Below, piece by piece: positions 1 to 8,147 of a stretch of 9,164 bases of DNA (within the stretch, counting starts at the first letter, position 1; every line of letters begins with the position of its first letter). The stretch is from Bacillota bacterium. Its GTDB lineage: Bacteria > Bacillota > Clostridia > Acetivibrionales > DSM-1351. The position numbers were made by a program, and so were the translations under genes. The notes under the pieces were generated by a model. That model saw only the letters and a list, made by a program, of their open reading frames with translations. It did not search any database and was not told where the DNA came from. Where the stretch lies: NCBI GenBank assembly GCA_023412635.1, contig JAEYNI010000292.1:1-9164 (forward strand), in the 5' to 3' direction.

Positions 1-2
1 CA

Positions 3-2438
3 GGTCAGTACTCATCCAACCAGGGTGAGCTCTTAATATGTGAGGGAGACAGGACCTCCTCTATAGTATTGCTGCTTAAAGGAAAAATAGATGTTTTTGT
101 GTCACCGTTTGACGATATTTTCACTAATAATGAACTGCTTATTTCGAGAAGCTGTCGATTATTTACACTGGACCAGAATAGTTTTTTGAGTATTAACGAT
201 GTAATCAGAAACGGCCGTAATTCCTTCAGCCTTTCTGCAAAAGACATCTGCACTCTTTATTGCTTCCCTGCAAATTCTATTGCAGACATAAAAAGCATAA
301 TTGCTACCCAGAAGGATTACTCTGCTTATCTTGTTACCTCATTGGCAACCTTGATCGATTTAAGCTATACCGCCTACCAGAAGCTACTTCCTATATGTCA
401 TAACATTAATGCTCTGACACAAAATTTGATGACCTTCTTCTGGGCTATTAAGGATAAATTCTATTTCAGCTATTCTCCTGATATTGAGATATTGAATTCC
501 TATCAAAGCATATATGAAAATTTGAAAAAGGATGGCTATAAATTTTTCCCCCTTGATCCAGACATACTATTTACTCAGGAAATTGTCGATACTGTCACTG
601 ATTCTCCTGATCTGGACAACACGAGTATTGAGTATTTTACAAGTCTATTAAACGTCTCGATGGATAGCCGTAAATTATTCTTTAACAGCGAGAGCAACGT
701 ATGTGAATATCATATAAAAAAGGGTTCTGAAGTATTAGATGCAATTATATTTGAGATCAGAAATATTTTTTCAATACTTTGTAAGAATATGGAACTGCTA
801 TATCTTTCACCTAGTAATTTGTTGGCTACATACGGCAAAATCGCTACCGATTCAAGAGATGACAAGGAAGCTGCTTTAAATATTCTGAACATTTTAACAC
901 AAGCTTCGGATATTACTAGCCAATGTATTGACAAGCTGCAAAATGAATTTGACTGCTTTACCAATATAGATATAAAGGAATTTACAAGCCTTATAGATAC
1001 TGTTCGTTCAAAAGCCGAAGTCAGTGCCTCAGCCACAAATTTGAACGATATAACAATTGGCTCTGAGCTCCCAAAAGAGCTTGAGAACAGCTTGGAAAAG
1101 ATAATGCAATACTGTTCCTGTCCGCAGGATCAAATTGACAGCCTGAACAGAAGACTGAGCCAATTCAGGGTTTTAAAGGATAAAACCTCCTCCGATCCAG
1201 AAGTCAGAGAGCTTCGCGCTTCTATTTCAAGCGACTTTTTCCAAATCTATGAAGAAGCGTTTAAGAGAACACAAGTTGATAACAGTTGTTCGAAGCTGAT
1301 AAGCATGTTTTTAAATTTCGGCTATATGGACGAGCGCCTTGTTACAAAAGAGCAGGCTATAGCATTATACAGGCTCTGTGACAAGGAGTATCCCTGCACC
1401 GATTTTAATGTATATTCCGCTAAAAAATGGCTTGATCTTATATACACTAACCAGAAAGATCCTTCAATAAATGACTTTGGACAGGATTACTCCGATGTGT
1501 TCAGAGATATGAAAAAGAGGAAGATGGTTACCGATGCAGATAAACCGGCTTATGACCGTGACTTCAAAGCTAAGGTGCATTTTGAAATAAGCAATATGCT
1601 TAAAACTAACCAAAAGGTATGTCACGGTCATATCAGCAGTTATTTTCCAGTACTTCACAAGGATATAATTACCCGTGACCTGGAAAAAGCTGTTGTAACA
1701 CCTCATAAGCTTCAACAGGCTATTAATAATTTACTTGCCATTGATTTTTCAGTGTTCTATAGAGAAATATGGTACAAAAACGAAGCTAAAGGTATTGAAA
1801 AAGAGCCGATAATGAAGGAAATCCGACCGGATATTATTATAGTACCTACCTTCGGGTCAAGAATTTCCATGTGGCAGGAAATTACCGGAAAAGCCAGAAA
1901 TACGCCTGGAAGATTTATAGTTCCGGCTTTTACCGATGAAAATCTCTCAGAACTTGTACTCAAATTAATCGGAGCTTTCCGTTGGGAACTTTGCAGAACC
2001 ATGATGGGGGTAGCATGGAACGATATTACAGAGAAATCTCTTACCTCTGAATATACCGACTACATTCAGTTCTTTAAGAAGAATCACGATCTGACAGAGG
2101 ATGCAAAGGAAAAAATAAAAATTCAGATTCAAAAGAACAGAAATCTTATGAGAGATATTTTTACAAGTGACTATGAGACCTGGATAAATTACGAGTCAAA
2201 AGGTATACTACGTTTGAACAAGCTCGCTCGCTCAATACTGTTCCGCTATTGCCCTCCTCCAAAGGAAATGCGGAACAATCTGGCAAAACAGCCTGCCTTT
2301 GCGGATCTTTTGACGCAGCTTAATAATTCAAGGGCTAAAATTGCTAAGTCACTGACAGGGAAATATACTAAAATGTTTAGAGACGGCCAGATTGACAATG
2401 ACATGGAATTAAATCTGATATTTTATAGAGATATGTGA
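3..2438 (+). CDS. Large protein with N-terminal cyclic-nucleotide-binding-like domain, function unknown (5' partial)
   Basis: The reading frame is open to the left edge, so the start lies outside the window. The in-frame TTG at 69 is not a credible start because it falls inside a conserved-looking fold. The residues read from position 3 (GELLICEGDRTSSIVLLLKG, then KIDVFVSP) have the pattern of the first beta-roll strands of the CAP/cNMP-binding family (G-x-L-x-x-x-EGD, then hydrophobic strand, G-x-I-x-V). The roll seems to end near position 300 (SAKDICTLYCFPANSIADI). The glycine-glutamate and R-x-A residues of a canonical phosphate-binding cassette are not apparent, so ligand binding is doubtful. 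The rest, about 700 residues, is mostly predicted helix without signal peptide or clear membrane span. From 1827 to the end it carries a compact block rich in W, R and aromatic residues (PDIIIVPTFGSR, MWQEITGKAR, RWELCRTMMG, RLNKLARSIL). I do not recognise a catalytic motif. I vaguely recall similar large cNBD proteins in spirochaetes and clostridia, but could not check. Probably cytoplasmic. Confidence 0.85.
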   Translation, partial: GQYSSNQGELLICEGDRTSSIVLLLKGKIDVFVSPFDDIFTNNELLISRSCRLFTLDQNSFLSINDVIRNGRNSFSLSAKDICTLYCFPANSIADIKSIIATQKDYSAYLVTSLATLIDLSYTAYQKLLPICHNINALTQNLMTFFWAIKDKFYFSYSPDIEILNSYQSIYENLKKDGYKFFPLDPDILFTQEIVDTVTDSPDLDNTSIEYFTSLLNVSMDSRKLFFNSESNVCEYHIKKGSEVLDAIIFEIRNIFSILCKNMELLYLSPSNLLATYGKIATDSRDDKEAALNILNILTQASDITSQCIDKLQNEFDCFTNIDIKEFTSLIDTVRSKAEVSASATNLNDITIGSELPKELENSLEKIMQYCSCPQDQIDSLNRRLSQFRVLKDKTSSDPEVRELRASISSDFFQIYEEAFKRTQVDNSCSKLISMFLNFGYMDERLVTKEQAIALYRLCDKEYPCTDFNVYSAKKWLDLIYTNQKDPSINDFGQDYSDVFRDMKKRKMVTDADKPAYDRDFKAKVHFEISNMLKTNQKVCHGHISSYFPVLHKDIITRDLEKAVVTPHKLQQAINNLLAIDFSVFYREIWYKNEAKGIEKEPIMKEIRPDIIIVPTFGSRISMWQEITGKARNTPGRFIVPAFTDENLSELVLKLIGAFRWELCRTMMGVAWNDITEKSLTSEYTDYIQFFKKNHDLTEDAKEKIKIQIQKNRNLMRDIFTSDYETWINYESKGILRLNKLARSILFRYCPPPKEMRNNLAKQPAFADLLTQLNNSRAKIAKSLTGKYTKMFRDGQIDNDMELNLIFYRDM

Positions 2439-2443
2439 TTTTT

Positions 2444-2530
2444 GGAGGTTGGAGGTTGGAGGTTGGAAGTTGGAAGTTAGAGGTAGAAGTTGGATGTTAG
2501 AGGCTGGATATTAATTAGAAGTTGGATATA
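2444..2530 (+). repeat. Degenerating 7-bp tandem repeat, unit GGAGGTT
   Basis: Starting six bases after the stop codon at 2438, three perfect GGAGGTT units (2444-2464) are followed by two GGAAGTT units (2465-2478). Decayed copies follow: one six-base unit, then agaagtt, ggatgtt, agaggct, ggatatt, and after a short interruption agaagtt and ggatata. About eleven units can be traced. The array lies between the stop codon and the terminator, so it should be transcribed as 3' untranslated RNA. The unit length is not a multiple of three and the array is not coding. The clean end is next to the gene and the decayed end next to the terminator. Confidence 0.85.
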
Positions 2531-2537
2531 TAAGTTT

Positions 2538-2564
2538 AAAGGGTCTGCTTACGCAGGCCCTTTT
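2538..2564. terminator. Intrinsic terminator, probably bidirectional
   Basis: An 8-bp GC-rich stem (GGGTCTGC at 2541-2548 with GCAGGCCC at 2553-2560, one G-T pair) closes a TTAC loop. It is extended by AAA on the left and TTTT on the right. On the plus strand it ends the cNBD-like gene. Read on the minus strand it lies about 30 bp beyond the ridA stop codon and is followed by TTTAAACTTA, a weaker U-tract. The position between convergent genes fits a shared terminator. Confidence 0.85.
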
Positions 2565-2595
2565 CAGTATCTGTTTGGATTTTGTGCTTCAAACG

Positions 2596-2976
2596 CTACA
2601 CTACTGCAACACATTCAATTTCAATCAGCACATCCTTTGGAAGTCTTGCAACCTCTACGCAGGATCTCGCAGGGAAATTTGCTGTAAAAAACCTTTTGTA
2701 AACTTCATTTATTGCTGAGAAATCATTCATATTTTTTATAAAAACTGTAGTCTTTATAACATTTTCAAGGCTTGCCCCTGCGCCTGCCAGCACTTCTGCA
2801 AGGTTTTTCAGAGCCTGTTCCGCCTGAGCCTCCACTCCGCCTAAAACCACTTCACCGGTTTTAGGCTCAACAGGAATTGCGCCGGAGGTATATATAAAAT
2901 TACCGTATTTAACAGCCTGTGAGTATGGCCCTATTGCTGCAGGCGCCTTATCAGTAGAAATAATTTCATAGTTCAT
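2596..2976 (-). CDS. ridA: RidA family enamine/imine deaminase (YjgF/UK114)
   Basis: Small cytoplasmic trimeric enzyme family that hydrolyses reactive 2-aminoacrylate and related enamine/imine intermediates released by PLP enzymes such as threonine/serine dehydratase, giving 2-keto acids and ammonia. The 126-residue product has the family's usual length and motifs: APAAIGPYSQAV near residues 11-22 with Tyr18, YTSGAIP at 29-35, the region around VIKTTVFI at 73-80, and FPARSCVEVARLP at 101-113. That last segment contains Arg104, equivalent to the substrate-carboxylate-binding Arg105 of E. coli RidA, with Glu121 near the C terminus. A longer frame starting at 2994 is rejected because its first codons are the ribosome binding site (AAAGGAG, 2985-2991) placed 8 nt before the ATG at 2976. 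It lies 48 bp downstream of proA on the same strand and is probably co-transcribed with it. The shared terminator follows. Confidence 0.95.
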   Translation of the reverse strand: MNYEIISTDKAPAAIGPYSQAVKYGNFIYTSGAIPVEPKTGEVVLGGVEAQAEQALKNLAEVLAGAGASLENVIKTTVFIKNMNDFSAINEVYKRFFTANFPARSCVEVARLPKDVLIEIECVAVV

Positions 2977-2984
2977 TCTTAAGT

Positions 2985-2991
2985 CTCCTTT
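2985..2991 (-). promoter_or_regulatory. Ribosome binding site deciding the ridA start
   Basis: AAAGGAG on the minus strand, 8 nt before the ATG at 2976. Because it lies within the upstream in-frame ATG extension (2994), it fixes the start at 2976. Confidence 0.8.
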
Positions 2992-3024
2992 CATTCTGTA
3001 TCAAATATTTTTATTTTATTTGTT

Positions 3025-4323
3025 TTACATATCCTGTATCTGTTTGTTCAACTTTACATGTTTAAAGGTCTTTCTATTGTTAGCATAGTCGTCGACAATC
3101 TGCCCGTTGCCAATAAGCATATATTTATAACTCAGCAAGCCCTCCAGGCCTACAGGTCCTCTGGCATGAAGCTTGCTGGTGCTGATGCCGACTTCTGCAC
3201 CAAAACCGTATTTAAAACCGTCACTGAATCTAGTGGAAGCATTCCAGAATACATTTCCGGAATCAACCAGATTCATAAACTTTAAAGCAGTTTGTTTATT
3301 TGAAGTAACTATACTGTCTGTATGTCCTGAACCGTAAGTATTAATATGCTCAATAGCTTCATCTGCATCTGATACGGTTTTAATAGAAATGGTATAATCG
3401 AGATATTCTGTGGCCCAATCAGCATCTGTGGCCGCATTGACAGGTATTATCTTCCGTGTTTCTTCATCACCGTAGATGTCCACATTCTTTTTATCCAGTT
3501 CAGCTTTCAGTCCAGGAAGAAATTCAGGTGCTACAGATTTATGAACAAGCAACGTTTCTGTAGCATTACACACTGCCACATACTGAGTCTTTGAATCTAC
3601 TGTTATCCTTGTTGCCATATCCAGATCTGCAGCCTTGTCGACATAAACGTGACAGATACCGTCAGCATGCCCCATTACCGGTATTCTAGAATTATCCATA
3701 ATATAGCGGACAAACTCATTTGAGCCTCTTGGTATGACCAAATCAATATAAGCATCCATTTTTAGCATTTCACTTACATCGTCACGGCTTTCAAGAAGAG
3801 TAATCCAGCCTTTTGGCATCCCGGCAGCAACTGTTGCTTCCTCAATAATATCAGTTAAGGCTCTATTGGTTTCCTTTGCCTCTCTGCCTCCCTTAAGAAG
3901 GACACTATTGCCGCTCTTAAGGCATAAGGTTGATATCTGTACCAGGGCATCAGGCCTCGATTCAAATATAATTCCTATAACACCTATGGGACAGGTTACT
4001 TTGTATAGTTCCAGTCCCTCGTCCAGCATGGTTGAAAGCATGGTTTTCCCTACTGGCTCCTCAAGCTGTATAAGGCTACGGATACCTTCAACTACATCAT
4101 ATATTTTTTTCTCGTCAAATTTAAGCCTCTTCAGCAATGGTGCGGCCAGCTTTTCTTCTTCACTTCTTTTTATATCATTAGTATTTGCAGCAATAAGCTT
4201 ATCTTTATTTTTCAGCAGTGAATCCGCAACGGCCGAAAGCGCATTGTTTTTTGCTGCACCGTCAAGTTCAGCCATCCTTATTGACGCTTCACTTGCTTTA
4301 ATACAAACCTGTTTTATATCCAT
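3025..4323 (-). CDS. proA: Glutamate-5-semialdehyde dehydrogenase (gamma-glutamyl phosphate reductase)
   Basis: NADPH-dependent reduction of gamma-glutamyl phosphate to glutamate-5-semialdehyde, the second step of proline synthesis, in the cytoplasm. The 432-residue product shows the ProA pattern of the aldehyde dehydrogenase superfamily. GVIGIIFESRPD lies at 114-125, the NADP-binding KSGNSVLLKGGREA at 136-149, and GHADGICHVYVD at 218-229. The catalytic cysteine is Cys252 in VAVCNATETLLVH. The PROSITE-type ProA signature AIEHINTYGSGHTDSI lies at 323-338 and FGAEVGISTSKLHARGPVGL at 374-393. I chose the ATG at 4323. The frame is open to an ATG at 4407, but that extension is AT-rich with no family similarity, and the in-frame ATG at 4335 touches the AAAGGA motif (4336-4341) with no spacing. 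From the chosen start the spacing is 12 nt, rather long, so the start is likely but not certain. No proB is adjacent; glpK lies upstream and ridA downstream on the same strand. Confidence 0.96.
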   Translation of the reverse strand: MDIKQVCIKASEASIRMAELDGAAKNNALSAVADSLLKNKDKLIAANTNDIKRSEEEKLAAPLLKRLKFDEKKIYDVVEGIRSLIQLEEPVGKTMLSTMLDEGLELYKVTCPIGVIGIIFESRPDALVQISTLCLKSGNSVLLKGGREAKETNRALTDIIEEATVAAGMPKGWITLLESRDDVSEMLKMDAYIDLVIPRGSNEFVRYIMDNSRIPVMGHADGICHVYVDKAADLDMATRITVDSKTQYVAVCNATETLLVHKSVAPEFLPGLKAELDKKNVDIYGDEETRKIIPVNAATDADWATEYLDYTISIKTVSDADEAIEHINTYGSGHTDSIVTSNKQTALKFMNLVDSGNVFWNASTRFSDGFKYGFGAEVGISTSKLHARGPVGLEGLLSYKYMLIGNGQIVDDYANNRKTFKHVKLNKQIQDM

Positions 4324-4483
4324 ATTAACTATCATTCCTTTCGCTGTGCTCAAGGCACAAAAAGTGATGAAAATATATATTTCATATCTATTTTTAAATA
4401 GTATCAAAACATAAACTATACTTTTGTAATACTATAACATATTAAATTGATATAGTACACTTTTTCTATAAAAGAAAGCCTGT
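4324..4483 (-). promoter_or_regulatory. AT-rich leader/promoter region upstream of proA with inverted repeats
   Basis: 160 bp without a gene between glpK and proA. It holds a perfect 7-bp inverted repeat, TACTATA at 4430-4436 and TATAGTA at 4451-4457, and a second one, CTATTT at 4388-4393 with AAATAG at 4396-4401. On the minus strand a weak promoter candidate is TTACAA, 18 bp, GATACT (about 4402-4431). I see no clean terminator for glpK here. The base composition makes short inverted repeats likely by chance, so the regulatory call is tentative. Confidence 0.3.
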
Positions 4484-6067
<1,584 letters not shown>

Positions 6068-6090
6068 TTATGGGTTAACCATTAATTTTT

Positions 6091-6119
6091 ATTATAATCT
6101 TACTATAATCAGTTCGCAA
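6091..6119 (-). promoter_or_regulatory. Possible glpK promoter inside the azlD 3' end
   Basis: On the minus strand TTGCGA (6114-6119; 4 of 6 matches to TTGACA) is followed after 17 bp by a perfect TATAAT (6091-6096). Transcription would start near 6084, leaving a leader of about 46 nt before glpK. The leader contains the palindrome GGTTAACC at 6073-6080. The local AT richness lowers the weight of this match. Confidence 0.35.
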
Positions 6120-6403
6120 ACATATACTGCCAATATAGCACAAACAGCCACCTGTAAAAGCCCTCTTTCGAAATAAGCCATTATTGCAGCTATCAACAGC
6201 CCTGTCAGTGCAGATCCCAGATGTCCTGTAGAAGTCAGAATATCGGGAAATATCATTGCCCCAAGCACTGCATATGGGACATAACTTAGAAAGGCAGTAA
6301 CAAACCGCGACCGTATCCTTTTCTTAAAGATTGCCAAAGGCAAAGCTCTGGGCAGATATGTTACAAGTGCCATTAAGATAACTGCAGCCAATATTCTATC
6401 CAT
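6092..6403 (-). CDS. azlD: AzlD family branched-chain amino acid transport protein
   Basis: Small integral membrane partner of AzlC. The AzlCD pair (YgaZH in E. coli) exports branched-chain amino acids and their analogues; in Bacillus subtilis azlCD overexpression gives 4-azaleucine resistance. The 103-residue product has the usual length. It shows about four hydrophobic segments (residues about 4-26, 35-53, 62-78 and 83-101) and the family's TYLPRALPL motif at 15-23. The ATG directly follows the azlC stop codon (TAA-ATG). Its ribosome binding site, GGAGGG at 6408-6413, lies inside the last azlC codons, so translation is probably coupled. glpK follows 54 bp downstream. Confidence 0.93.
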   Translation of the reverse strand: MDRILAAVILMALVTYLPRALPLAIFKKRIRSRFVTAFLSYVPYAVLGAMIFPDILTSTGHLGSALTGLLIAAIMAYFERGLLQVAVCAILAVYVCELIIVRL

Positions 6404-7213
6404 TTAACCCTCCATTTTTTTACCTTCTATAAAACCATCTTCAAAATTATGGTCCTCTGTCTGACTATCCAGGACATCTTCCAATGGAAACATTTTTGCT
6501 CCCAGGGAACATGCAATTACTGTAGAAATAATTATTCTCCAGCCACCTGATATAAAGGAAAAGAAAGGTACCCACTTCAGAATGGAACTTATAAGTATAG
6601 CGAAACCGGATACAGTCAAAGCTGCTTTTGATTTCTTAGCAGCAGGAATTACCAGTGCAATAAACATGGAATATAGAGCTATCCCCATGGAGTTCTGCAG
6701 GCTTTCCGGCAGCAGCGTACAAACCATCGCTCCGGCCGCAGTACCAGCCGCCCAGCCTATATAAGGAAGCAGCTCAAGGCCTGTCATAAAGGGAAAAGTA
6801 ATATCCTTCTTCTGCATTGCTGCCACAGTAAAGGTCTCATCTGTTATACCAAAAGCCATGACACACCTTTTAACATTTGAAAGTCCGGCTGTCAGCTTTT
6901 GTGAAAGAGACAGTGACATCAGCATGTACCGTATATTGATTATGAAGGTAGTTACGGTAATTTCAGCAAGTCCGGCACCTGCAATTATAAGGTTTGTCCC
7001 AGCAAACTGTCCCGCAGAGGTAAGGTTTGTCATAGATATTAAAATTACTATCCAGACAGGTATTCCTCCCTTTACCGCCATTAAACCAAAAGTAAAGGAT
7101 ACAGGAAAATATCCCAACGCTATTGGGATACTAAGCCTGGACCCTTCAATAAATTCCTTCAGAATTCTGTGTTTTATTACGTGTTTTTTTACATTTATTT
7201 TGGTAATCGACAT
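6404..7213 (-). CDS. azlC: AzlC family branched-chain amino acid exporter subunit
   Basis: Large membrane subunit of the AzlCD branched-chain amino acid exporter. The 269-residue product has the N-terminal family pattern GYFPVSFTFGLMAVKGGIPV at 34-53 and TSAGQFAGTNLI at 65-76. NIRYMLMSLSLS lies at 93-104 and TDETF at 124-128. Further hydrophobic segments run to about residue 237. It is longer than the roughly 230-240 residues I expect for the family. The excess is a basic N-terminal stretch (residues 1-23) and a hydrophilic, acidic C-terminal tail (about 244-269). The start ATG at 7213 is preceded 8 nt upstream by AGAGGT (7222-7227). A promoter-like sequence lies within the 106-bp gap before it, so azlCD is probably transcribed apart from ecfT. 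Confidence 0.95.
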   Translation of the reverse strand: MSITKINVKKHVIKHRILKEFIEGSRLSIPIALGYFPVSFTFGLMAVKGGIPVWIVILISMTNLTSAGQFAGTNLIIAGAGLAEITVTTFIINIRYMLMSLSLSQKLTAGLSNVKRCVMAFGITDETFTVAAMQKKDITFPFMTGLELLPYIGWAAGTAAGAMVCTLLPESLQNSMGIALYSMFIALVIPAAKKSKAALTVSGFAILISSILKWVPFFSFISGGWRIIISTVIACSLGAKMFPLEDVLDSQTEDHNFEDGFIEGKKMEG

Positions 7214-7244
7214 TTATGTAAACCTCTGAACAAATCAAAATGGC

Positions 7245-7263
7245 AGTTTATATATTATAAACT
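7245..7263. promoter_or_regulatory. Candidate operator palindrome on the azlC promoter
   Basis: AGTTTATATATTATAAACT is an inverted repeat with perfect 8-bp arms (7245-7252 and 7256-7263) and a 3-bp centre. It covers the -10 hexamer proposed for azlC. A further copy of the half-site, TATAAAC at 7267-7273, follows the copy at 7256-7262 with an 11-bp period, about one helical turn. A repressor site is plausible. The regulator is unknown; in B. subtilis the azl operon is controlled by the Lrp-like AzlB. Confidence 0.4.
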
Positions 7264-7283
7264 TACTATAAACCAAATAACAA
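7254..7283 (-). promoter_or_regulatory. Sigma-A-type promoter for azlCD
   Basis: On the minus strand TTGTTA (7278-7283) and a perfect TATAAT (7254-7259) are 18 bp apart. Transcription would start near 7247, leaving a leader of about 34 nt before azlC. I see no riboswitch-like structure in so short a leader. Confidence 0.5.
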
Positions 7284-7319
7284 ATGTATTATAACACAAA
7301 GCTATTACTTACACATATA

Positions 7320-8147
7320 TCAGATAAACGGATTATAAAATCTGCTCCCATCTGCAAACGTTATCAAAATTGATACACATAAAAATATAATTAGTGCAAA
7401 AACAATTATCCAATCAAGTCTTTGCATCTTTCCTGCAGAATACCAGGTTCTTCTGTTATTCTTTCCAAAGCCCCTTAATTCCAATGCATTTGAGATAGTA
7501 TCAATCCTTTCCATGCTTGAAAAAAATAACGGAATTAAAATTGCAGCTGCGTTTTTCATTCTTTTAATAAGACTCACTTTTTTTGACATATCAATCCCTC
7601 GGGCTTGTTGAGCCTGAGAAATAATTGTATAATCCCTCTGCATGTCAGGTATATACCGCAGTGTTATGGCCACTGAATAACTGATTTTATAGCTTACGCC
7701 TATTTTATTTAATGAAGCAGCGAATTCACTTGGATTAGTAGTCAAAATAAATAATAAGGCAATAGGAATTATTGTGAAATATTTTAGTGCCACATTCAGT
7801 TCATAAAAAAGCTGTTCGGCTGTAAAATTATACTTTCCTACAATATGTAAAAGTTGTGTTCTATTATTGTAAATTTTAACTCCCTCCTCGGGAGAGAAAA
7901 TAAAAATTGCAATAAGGTTTATACTTAGAAATATCAAAATCAGCTTCAATACAAAAGCTACATCCGCAAAATCCACTTTTGAAACTTTAAATGCAAATAT
8001 ACTTAAGGCTAGCATAAATATCAAAAGACGGGTATCGTAAGTAATCATACAGATCAATGACCAAACCATAAAATATAGAAGTTTGGTTGTTCCGCTAAGA
8101 GAGTGGATAATGCTTCCCGTGTCCTTATAAGTTAACATTCGTGCCAT
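7320..8147 (-). CDS. ecfT: ECF transporter transmembrane subunit EcfT
   Basis: Membrane scaffold of an energy-coupling factor importer, linking the ATPases to a substrate-binding S component. The 275-residue product has hydrophobic segments at about 22-53, 64-84, 118-136 and 245-265. The cytoplasmic coupling region contains TTNPSEFAASLNKIGVSY at 136-153 and ALELRGFG at 221-228. It also contains LRYIPDM at 163-169 and QARGID at 181-186. The ARG and LRG triplets match the two Ala-Arg-Gly-type motifs through which EcfT contacts the ATPase pair. The start ATG at 8147 lies 9 nt after GGAGGG (8157-8162) and overlaps the end of the ATPase gene by 23 bp, indicating coupling; a second ATG at 8138 is possible but worse placed. 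The substrate cannot be told from this subunit. Confidence 0.92.
   Translation of the reverse strand: MARMLTYKDTGSIIHSLSGTTKLLYFMVWSLICMITYDTRLLIFMLALSIFAFKVSKVDFADVAFVLKLILIFLSINLIAIFIFSPEEGVKIYNNRTQLLHIVGKYNFTAEQLFYELNVALKYFTIIPIALLFILTTNPSEFAASLNKIGVSYKISYSVAITLRYIPDMQRDYTIISQAQQARGIDMSKKVSLIKRMKNAAAILIPLFFSSMERIDTISNALELRGFGKNNRRTWYSAGKMQRLDWIIVFALIIFLCVSILITFADGSRFYNPFI

Noticed and set aside
69..71. TTG as the start of the cNBD-like gene
   Set aside because: The frame stays open to the left edge and the upstream residues (GELLICEGDRTSSIV) belong to the same fold.
2490..2687. 65-codon plus-strand frame
   Set aside because: It runs through the repeat array, the terminator and antisense to ridA; no ribosome binding context or family similarity.
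4324..4407. N-terminal 28-codon extension of proA
   Set aside because: AT-rich, no similarity to ProA, and no well-spaced ribosome binding site before the ATG at 4407.
3866..4414. 182-codon plus-strand frame opposite proA
   Set aside because: Serine/leucine-rich low-complexity product that mirrors the proA codons; proA is unambiguous.
4452..4480. Possible glpK terminator
   Set aside because: Only a weak A/T stem around CTTTTTC and AAGAAAG without a GC core; not convincing.
6070..6090. Hairpin ATGG-GTTAA-CCAT followed by a T-rich stretch between azlD and glpK
   Set aside because: The T run is on the plus strand, where no gene needs a terminator, and the stem is only 4 bp; on the minus strand there is no U-tract.
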